The position numbers were made by a program, and so were the translations under genes. Shown here piece by piece: positions 53,317 to 59,283 of a stretch of 59,283 nt of DNA (positions are counted from its first letter, which is position 1; every line of letters begins with the position of its first letter). The stretch spans positions 1 to 59,283 of the forward strand of contig CAZSQG010000012.1 in NCBI GenBank assembly GCA_964608615.1, read 5' to 3'. The stretch is from CALEUX01 sp964608615 (lineage in GTDB: Bacteria > Bacteroidota > Bacteroidia > Bacteroidales > Marinilabiliaceae). The notes beneath the pieces were generated by a model that saw only the letters and a program-made list of their open reading frames with translations, did no database searches and was not told where the DNA came from.

Positions 53317-56103
53317 ATGGAATACAATTTTAACGAGATCGAAAGTAAGTGGCAAAAATTCTGGATCGACAACAAAACCTATAAAACTGAAATAGACTCA
53401 TCGCGACCTAAGTTTTATGTACTCGATATGTTTCCCTATCCTTCAGGTGCTGGGTTACATGTGGGACATCCACTGGGTTACATTGCTTCTGATATTTACA
53501 GTCGGTATAAACGACTCAAAGGGTTTAACGTGTTACATCCTATGGGTTATGATGCCTATGGTTTGCCTGCCGAACAATATGCCATTCAAACCGGACAACA
53601 TCCAGCCATTACAACCGAAAAAAATATTGCCCGCTACCGCGAACAACTCGATAAAATAGGATTTTCATACGACTGGGAACGCGAGGTAAAAACCTGTGAG
53701 CCTCAATATTACAAATGGACCCAATGGGCTTTTATTAAAATGTTTGAGCATTTTTACGACAACGATGCTCATAAAGCCATGCCCATTTATTCGTTGATTA
53801 ACCATTTTTCAAAAAAAGGAACCCAGGGTATCAATGCCTCATGCACAAAAGAATTAACATTTGGCCCAAAGGAGTGGAACAGTAAAACTGAAAAAGAACA
53901 ACAGGAAATATTGCTTAACTACCGATTAGCATACCTGGCCGATACCATGGTAAACTGGTGTCCTACGCTTGGAACTGTGCTGGCCAACGATGAGGTAAAA
54001 GATGGCTTTTCGGTACGTGGAGGACACCCCGTTGAACAAAAACTGATGCGTCAATGGCTCTTACGTGTTTCTGCTTACGCCGATCGTCTGCTCAAAGGCC
54101 TTGATACTATTGACTGGAGCGACTCACTAAAAGAAATACAACGTTACTGGATTGGTCGCTCCGAAGGTGCTGAGATGATGTTCCCTATTAAAGGATCGGA
54201 CATTAAGTTGGAAATATTTACTACCCGTGCAGATACTGTTTTTGGAGTAACCTTTATGGTACTTGCTCCTGAAAGTGAGTTGGTGTGGCAAATCACAACA
54301 CCCGAATATAAATCAGATGTTGAAGCATACATAGAAGAAACAAAAAAAAGAACTGAAAGAGAACGTCAGGCAGAAGTAAAAAAAGTAACCGGCGTATTTA
54401 CCGGAGGTTATGCCATTAACCCACTTTCAAACCAAGAGATTCCTGTTTGGGTAAGCGACTATGTACTAGCTGGCTACGGAACCGGTGCCATCATGGCTGT
54501 TCCGGCTCACGATAGTCGTGACTTTGCCTTTGCACGCACCTTTAACCTTCCCATTCCACAAGTTGTGGTACCAAAAGGCGAGCAACCCGCCGACACCTCC
54601 ACCTGGGACGACTCAATTGATTCCAAGGAAGGATACATGATAAACTCAGGCTTTATTAATGGATTAGATGTACCCGATGCCATTGAAAAGACCAAAAACT
54701 ACATCACTGAAAAAGGTATAGGAAAAGTAAAGGTAAATTTCCGTCTGCGCGATGCCATTTTCAGCCGGCAACGATATTGGGGAGAACCATTCCCAGTATA
54801 TTACAAAGACAGCTTGCCACACATGCTCAACGAAAGCGAACTCCCTCTGGAGTTACCCGAAGTAGATAAATATCTGCCCACCGAAAAAGGGGAACCACCA
54901 TTAGCCCGTGCTAAAAACTGGCAAACCAAGGAGGGCTTTCCTTTGGAAGTAAACACCATGCCGGGATTTGCCGGATCATCGGCTTATTACCTGCGCTATA
55001 TGGATCCGCACAACAACAATACTCTGGTGAGTAGCAAAGCCAACCAATACTGGCAAGATGTTGACTTATATATTGGAGGCACTGAACATGCCACAGGTCA
55101 CCTTGTTTATTCACGTTTCTGGAATAAATTTCTCTTCGATATGGGACTTGTTTGCAAAGACGAGCCCTTTAAAAAGCTGGTAAACCAGGGAATGATACAG
55201 GGAAGATCAAATTTTGTTTACAGAATCAAAGGCACCAACAAATTTGTATCGCTAGGCTTAAAAGATGAATATGATGCTACCTCTATTCACGTTGATGTGA
55301 ATATCGTGCACAACGACGCCCTTGACCTGGAAGCCTTTAAAGCCTGGAATCCTGAATACAAAAACGCTGAATTCATTCTCGAAAACAACAAATATATCTG
55401 TGGCTGGGCTGTTGAAAAAATGTCAAAATCAATGTTCAACGTGGTAAATCCCGATACCATTGTTGAACAATATGGCGCTGACACTCTTCGACTGTATGAA
55501 ATGTTTCTGGGACCTCTTGAGCAATCCAAACCCTGGGATACTAATGGTATTGATGGTGTACATAAGTTTCTGCGTAAAACATGGCGTTTGTATGTTGAAA
55601 AGGATAACTGCCTAAAACTGACTGATGAACAACCATCGCCCGAAGAGCTAAAAATACTACACCGCACCATTAAAAAAACAGGTGATGATGTGGAACGCTT
55701 TTCATTCAATACAGCGGTAAGCTCATTTATGATATGTGTTAACGACCTTACCGACATAAAATGCCACAAACAAGCCATTCTAAAACCCCTTCTGGTTCTT
55801 CTGGCTCCCTTTGCTCCTCACATGGCCGAAGAACTGTGGCAACGTCTTGGCAACACCTCTACGGTATGCGATGCAAAATGGCCCGAATTCAATCTGGATT
55901 ATTTGGTTGAGAACACCGTTTTATATCCGGTTTCTTTTAACGGTAAAATGCGCTTTAAATTGGAGCTGCCTGCCAATCTCTCTGTTTCTGAAATTGAAAA
56001 AGCCGCTCTCGAAAACCAACAAACTCCAAAATGGATTGAAAACAAGCAGGTGAAAAAAATCATTGTTGTTGCCGGAAAAATCATCAATATTGTTATCGGA
56101 TAA
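53317..56103 (+). CDS. leuS: Leucyl-tRNA synthetase
   Basis: Class I synthetase charging tRNA-Leu, 928 residues, cytosolic. HIGH-type motif HVGH at 48-51 within YPSGAGLHVGHPLGY; CP1 editing domain (about 225-420) with TTRADTVFGVTFMVLAPE and GTGAIMAVPAHDSRD; KMSKS at 701-705; C-terminal anticodon and tail domains. The insert around residues 625-690 (NFVYRIKGTNKFVSLGL) is usual for Bacteroidota. A TAAATTCG box at 53267-53274 may be its promoter. Ends before a strong terminator. Confidence 0.98.
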   Translation: MEYNFNEIESKWQKFWIDNKTYKTEIDSSRPKFYVLDMFPYPSGAGLHVGHPLGYIASDIYSRYKRLKGFNVLHPMGYDAYGLPAEQYAIQTGQHPAITTEKNIARYREQLDKIGFSYDWEREVKTCEPQYYKWTQWAFIKMFEHFYDNDAHKAMPIYSLINHFSKKGTQGINASCTKELTFGPKEWNSKTEKEQQEILLNYRLAYLADTMVNWCPTLGTVLANDEVKDGFSVRGGHPVEQKLMRQWLLRVSAYADRLLKGLDTIDWSDSLKEIQRYWIGRSEGAEMMFPIKGSDIKLEIFTTRADTVFGVTFMVLAPESELVWQITTPEYKSDVEAYIEETKKRTERERQAEVKKVTGVFTGGYAINPLSNQEIPVWVSDYVLAGYGTGAIMAVPAHDSRDFAFARTFNLPIPQVVVPKGEQPADTSTWDDSIDSKEGYMINSGFINGLDVPDAIEKTKNYITEKGIGKVKVNFRLRDAIFSRQRYWGEPFPVYYKDSLPHMLNESELPLELPEVDKYLPTEKGEPPLARAKNWQTKEGFPLEVNTMPGFAGSSAYYLRYMDPHNNNTLVSSKANQYWQDVDLYIGGTEHATGHLVYSRFWNKFLFDMGLVCKDEPFKKLVNQGMIQGRSNFVYRIKGTNKFVSLGLKDEYDATSIHVDVNIVHNDALDLEAFKAWNPEYKNAEFILENNKYICGWAVEKMSKSMFNVVNPDTIVEQYGADTLRLYEMFLGPLEQSKPWDTNGIDGVHKFLRKTWRLYVEKDNCLKLTDEQPSPEELKILHRTIKKTGDDVERFSFNTAVSSFMICVNDLTDIKCHKQAILKPLLVLLAPFAPHMAEELWQRLGNTSTVCDAKWPEFNLDYLVENTVLYPVSFNGKMRFKLELPANLSVSEIEKAALENQQTPKWIENKQVKKIIVVAGKIINIVIG

Positions 56104-56165
56104 CAAAAGATCGATATGCAATAAATAACCCTGCGGGTCAATATGTTATCCTTTTAAGGATTAAT

Positions 56166-56210
56166 AACAAGAGCTAAAAGTATCGCACTTATAGCTCTTG
56201 TTACATTTTT
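56166..56210 (+). terminator. Terminator of leuS
   Basis: AACAAGAGCTA (56166-56176) and TAGCTCTTGTT (56192-56202) pair perfectly; the stem extends inward by AAGT/ACTT after one A-A mismatch around a 5-base loop. Five T follow at 56206-56210. It sits 62 bases past the leuS stop. Confidence 0.85.
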
Positions 56211-56229
56211 GTCTCTAAATCGGGTAAAT

Positions 56230-57090
56230 ATGACCTTTACACAAGTGCGCAAAGAAGCTCAATCCTATATTATGATTACAATAGGACTGGGCATCAGCTC
56301 CATAGGCTGGGCTGGTTTCATCATTCCATCAAAAATTATTGGCGGCGGTATTACAGGCATTTCAACCGTGTTCTATTATCTAGACGGCTGGGACATTGGA
56401 TTAACGTCGCTTATAATGAACTCCTTTCTTATATTGTTGGCAATTAAAATCATTGGAGCTTCCTTTGGTTTTAAAACCATTTACGCTGTGATAGTCTTCT
56501 CAGTTTTACTTTCTGTTATCAGCAGAACTATTCCCGAACCTCTTCTTCAGGAAAAAATGATGGCCACCCTCACTGGCAGCATTCTTGCCGGGTTTGGTGG
56601 TGCAATTATAATATTAAACGGAGGAAGCACCGGAGGTACTGAAACAATTGCCTTAATGATTAACAAATACAGAAACATTAGCTTCGGACGATTGCTGCTT
56701 ACCCTTGATTCTGTCATTATTGCATCATCCTTCCTTTTGTTCAGGTCAATTGAAACCATGGTATATGGATTTATGACTATGGCTATTTTTGCTTACACTA
56801 TCGACTTGGCGCTTAGCGGAACAAAACAGACTGTTCAAATATTTATTTTCTCAAAAAAACATAAAAAGCTGCAAGATCACATAATCAACTTAGCCCATCG
56901 CGGACTCACACTGTTACCCGGCCAGGGAGGTTATTCGGGCGATCCGGTTAGTGTTATTATGGTTATTGCACCAAAAAGTGAATCACATATAATATTAGGA
57001 ATAGTTAAACGTTTAGACCCCGAAGCATTTATTACTATGGGTAATGTTATGGGCGTTTACGGTAAAGGATTTGATACCATTAAAGGATAA
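56230..57090 (+). CDS. YitT family membrane protein (DUF161/DUF2179)
   Basis: Inner-membrane protein with five to six helices and a C-terminal cytosolic DUF2179 domain; 286 residues from ATG 56230. Motifs: GFIIPSKIIGGGITGIS, GFGGAIIILNGGSTGGTETIALM, KQTVQIFIFSKKHKKL, RGLTLLPGQGGYSG and LDPEAFITMGNVMGVYGKGF. A TTG at 56209 would extend it into the leuS terminator and is unlikely. Transported substrate, if any, is unknown. Confidence 0.92.
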   Translation: MTFTQVRKEAQSYIMITIGLGISSIGWAGFIIPSKIIGGGITGISTVFYYLDGWDIGLTSLIMNSFLILLAIKIIGASFGFKTIYAVIVFSVLLSVISRTIPEPLLQEKMMATLTGSILAGFGGAIIILNGGSTGGTETIALMINKYRNISFGRLLLTLDSVIIASSFLLFRSIETMVYGFMTMAIFAYTIDLALSGTKQTVQIFIFSKKHKKLQDHIINLAHRGLTLLPGQGGYSGDPVSVIMVIAPKSESHIILGIVKRLDPEAFITMGNVMGVYGKGFDTIKG

Positions 57091-57222
57091 AAAATCATAT
57101 AAACAGCATCAAAAGTTTGTCCTGATTGACTTTTTCTTTAATTTAGAAGTCGATAATTCTGGTTTCATTTTATACCACGGCCATAATCTGAATTATAAAA
57201 CCAATCTTAAAACCCTGTTGTA

Positions 57223-58542
57223 GTGAAGAAAGTATTATTAACTATTGGTATTCTTATAATTATTGCTGTTCCATCAACACTTTACATACATCACTGGAAG
57301 GCGGTCAACGACATCGACCCGTCAATATTGGATTCGCTTGAAATAGATGACTTCCCGGCACCACTGCCACCAGCCAGACTTTATGGTTTTATTGAAGACT
57401 CTTTTCATATTGAAAGAGGCATGGTGGGTCGTAACCAAAACCTGGCAACCTTGCTCCTGTCGCAAAAAATTGATTATGCCATAATTCATCAACTAGCCGA
57501 AAACAGCAAGTCTGTTTTTGATGTCAGACGCATTCGAACCGGAAACAAATACACCGTTTTTTTTAGAAAAGATTCTCTTAAAACACCTGAATTTTTCGTT
57601 TACGAAGTGGATAACACCAATTACCTTGTAATGGAATTAAACGGAAATAACAGCGTTACCCGTTATCAAAAACCCATTGAGGTAATTCGTAAAGAAGGCT
57701 CAGGCATCATAACTTCTTCGTTATGGAACGCTATTGGCGAAAACAACCTGAGCCCAATGCTCGCCATTGAGCTATCCGAAATATATGCCTGGACAGTTGA
57801 CTTCTTTGGAATTGAAAAAGGAGACAACTTTAGGGTTATTTTCGATGAATCGTATGTTGAAGGTGTTTCCATTGGTGTTTCCTCTATTCATGCTGCACTG
57901 TTTACCCACCGCGGGCAACCCTTCTATGCGTTTCACTATGAAGAAGACAGCACCTGGAGCTTTTTCGACGATAAAGGACAGAGCTTGCGTAAAGCATTTT
58001 TAAAAGCTCCTTTGAAATTTTCACGTATAAGCAGCCGTTTCAGCCACAATCGCTTTCATCCTGTATTAAAAATCCGACGACCACACCATGGTGTTGACTA
58101 TGCCGCTCCTTCCGGAACACCGGTTTATGCTCTTGGAGATGGACGCATAACACACCGGGGCTGGGATCCAAAAGGGGGAGGTAACTATATTAAAATAAAA
58201 CACAACAGCGTCTACATGACAGTTTATATGCATCTTTCAGGTTTTGCTACCGGAATTTCCAAGGGGCAGAACGTAAAACAGGGCCAATTAATTGGATACG
58301 TAGGTAAGACCGGATTGGCAACAGGACCTCATCTCGATTTCAGAGTTTACAAAAATGGCAATCCTATTGACCCTCTAAAAATGGAAGCACCAGCAGTTGA
58401 TCCTATAAGAGAAGATAACATGACTCAATTTCTTGAGTTTATTGCTCCCATAAAAATTGAACTGGATAGCATAAACACAAATAATCCAAATAATACTGAG
58501 GTAGCAATTACTGAAGCTGTAGCAGATTCAATATTACCTTAG
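57223..58542 (+). CDS. M23 family peptidoglycan metallopeptidase
   Basis: Cell-wall hydrolase, 439 residues, starting at GTG. An N-terminal signal anchor (about 4-22) is followed by a linker, an OapA/LysM-like domain (about 60-270) and the M23 domain (about 280-390) with HHGVDYAAPSGTPVYALGDG, YMHLSGF and GLATGPHLDFRVYKNG. The usual HxH is HLD here, so the third zinc ligand may be Asp or the site altered. Periplasmic. The last 35 bases overlap the 3' end of the convergent purN gene. Confidence 0.9.
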   Translation: MKKVLLTIGILIIIAVPSTLYIHHWKAVNDIDPSILDSLEIDDFPAPLPPARLYGFIEDSFHIERGMVGRNQNLATLLLSQKIDYAIIHQLAENSKSVFDVRRIRTGNKYTVFFRKDSLKTPEFFVYEVDNTNYLVMELNGNNSVTRYQKPIEVIRKEGSGIITSSLWNAIGENNLSPMLAIELSEIYAWTVDFFGIEKGDNFRVIFDESYVEGVSIGVSSIHAALFTHRGQPFYAFHYEEDSTWSFFDDKGQSLRKAFLKAPLKFSRISSRFSHNRFHPVLKIRRPHHGVDYAAPSGTPVYALGDGRITHRGWDPKGGGNYIKIKHNSVYMTVYMHLSGFATGISKGQNVKQGQLIGYVGKTGLATGPHLDFRVYKNGNPIDPLKMEAPAVDPIREDNMTQFLEFIAPIKIELDSINTNNPNNTEVAITEAVADSILP

Positions 58543-59077
58543 GGAAGTATTCATATTCAAGATCATGAATTTTTGAGGCCAGAGACAAAGCATCATCTTC
58601 GGGTCCAATAGAACACCTAACCTGGAAAATAATATCACCATCATCGTACTTTTCATTTACATAATGAACAGTAATTCCCGACTCGGATTCTCCGTTATTG
58701 ATTACAGCCTGATGCACATTATTACCAAACATTCCCTTCCCTCCATATTTTGGTAAAAGCGCCGGATGAATATTAATGATGCGTCTCTGGAATTTTTTTA
58801 CTATTTTTGACGGCATCAACCATAAAAAACCTGCCAAAACGATTAAATCGGGTTGACAATCAATTAAAAAAGTAAGAACTTCATCTGTATTATAAAATGA
58901 ATTTTTATCAAAAACCAATGTGTTGACCTTTAACCCTTCAGCACGTTTCAACACATACGCATCAGGTCGGTTTGAAGCCACCCATGAAACTTTTGCCCCC
59001 CCATTTGCGTTAACCACCCGAATAATATTTTCGGCATTGGTACCAGACCCTGAAGCAAACACCACTATGTTTTTCAT
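58508..59077 (-). CDS. purN: Phosphoribosylglycinamide formyltransferase
   Basis: Third step of purine synthesis, using 10-formyl-tetrahydrofolate; cytosolic, 189 residues. FASGSGTNAENII (phosphate loop) is near the start, catalytic Asn102 and His104 in INIHPALLPKYGGKGMFG, and Asp145 in NEKYDDGDII. Convergent and overlapping with the M23 gene by 35 bases; divergent from acpP, an arrangement common in Bacteroidota. Confidence 0.97.
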   Translation of the reverse strand: MKNIVVFASGSGTNAENIIRVVNANGGAKVSWVASNRPDAYVLKRAEGLKVNTLVFDKNSFYNTDEVLTFLIDCQPDLIVLAGFLWLMPSKIVKKFQRRIINIHPALLPKYGGKGMFGNNVHQAVINNGESESGITVHYVNEKYDDGDIIFQVRCSIGPEDDALSLASKIHDLEYEYFPKVILNLLQLQ

Positions 59078-59166
59078 TATAAACTAATTATACGAACAAA
59101 AAAGATCTTAATAAAGACCAAAAATATAAAAAAAATAGACCTCACCCGCATTTACTTTGAGGAATA

Positions 59167-59198
59167 TTTGATTTATTTTAAGCAAATCTTTTTCTTTG
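59167..59198 (+). promoter_or_regulatory. Promoter of acpP
   Basis: TTTG (59167-59170) and TTTCTTTG (59191-59198, one mismatch to TAnnTTTG) are 20 bases apart, giving a start near 59204 and a leader of about 45 bases. Confidence 0.5.
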
Positions 59199-59248
59199 CA
59201 CAATTATTTTAAAACCAAAATTAAATTATTAACTTAAAAATTAAAGCT

Positions 59249-59283
59249 ATGTCAGACATTGCATCAAGAGTTAAAGCAATTAT
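59249..59283 (+). CDS. acpP: Acyl carrier protein (5' end only)
   Basis: Only the first eleven codons are in the window: MSDIASRVKAI, the standard ACP N-terminus. It carries growing fatty acyl chains on a phosphopantetheine Ser that lies beyond the window. Position divergent from purN agrees with the usual acpP-fabF-rnc start in Bacteroidota. Confidence 0.85.
   Translation, partial: MSDIASRVKAI

Overview
The window comes from a Bacteroidota chromosome. The evidence is a type IX secretion (gliding type) C-terminal sorting domain next to a PorP/SprF protein, a TonB-dependent receptor paired with a surface lipoprotein, TAnnTTTG promoter boxes with few Shine-Dalgarno sites, and AT-rich intergenic DNA. 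An anaerobic or facultative, probably aquatic, member of the Bacteroidales/Marinilabiliales is my best guess, but that is inference. Most of the window is ordinary housekeeping sequence. The accessory part is roughly 18.2-45.1 kb.

Layout. 0-4 kb: an Fe-type and an Mn-type superoxide dismutase, a MATE exporter and a proline dehydrogenase, all on the minus strand. 4.4-9.5 kb: a 1305-residue PKD-rich exported protein followed by PorP/SprF. 9.8-18 kb: a small heat shock protein, aroB-aroA, dprA and a large FAD/Fe-S dehydrogenase. 18.2-24.3 kb: a cobalamin riboswitch leading btuF-btuC-btuD, with a rhomboid protease, a CDF-like transporter and a flavodoxin-fold reductase in line behind them. 24.3-34.9 kb: a DUF4143 ATPase, a small membrane protein, three large FtsX/MacB-type permeases without an ATPase, a DUF559 nuclease gene, and a tandem array of copied permease tails. 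35.0-45.1 kb: a second cobalamin riboswitch leading btuB, a BtuG-like lipoprotein, a DUF4430 (transcobalamin-like) secreted protein, and the late cobalamin pathway cobU-cobT-cobS-cobC-cobQ-cobD-cbiB. 45-59 kb: housekeeping genes (Ca/Na antiporter, corA, ybaK, nudC, tRNA-Arg, mutarotase, leuS, yitT-like, M23 peptidase, purN, start of acpP).

How the genes work together. The two riboswitch-led blocks form one vitamin B12 acquisition and remodelling unit: capture at the surface (BtuG, perhaps DUF4430), outer-membrane import (BtuB), inner-membrane import (BtuFCD), then salvage of incomplete corrinoids (CobU/T/S/C with CbiB, CobD and CobQ). No corrin-ring synthesis and no adenosyltransferase are visible here. 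The two blocks are separated by about 10 kb of permease, nuclease and repeat DNA.

The least ordinary signals are: (1) five about 117-bp tandem units at 34294-34860, each carrying the last 18 codons of an FtsX-type permease behind a G/C-run palindrome; (2) a DUF559 nuclease gene bracketed by inverted palindromes, with its own last codons inside the first repeat unit; (3) a run of 18 heptamers inserted in a peripheral arm of the first cobalamin riboswitch; (4) a transcobalamin-like DUF4430 protein in a B12 operon. All readings were made by eye; no search or folding program was run.
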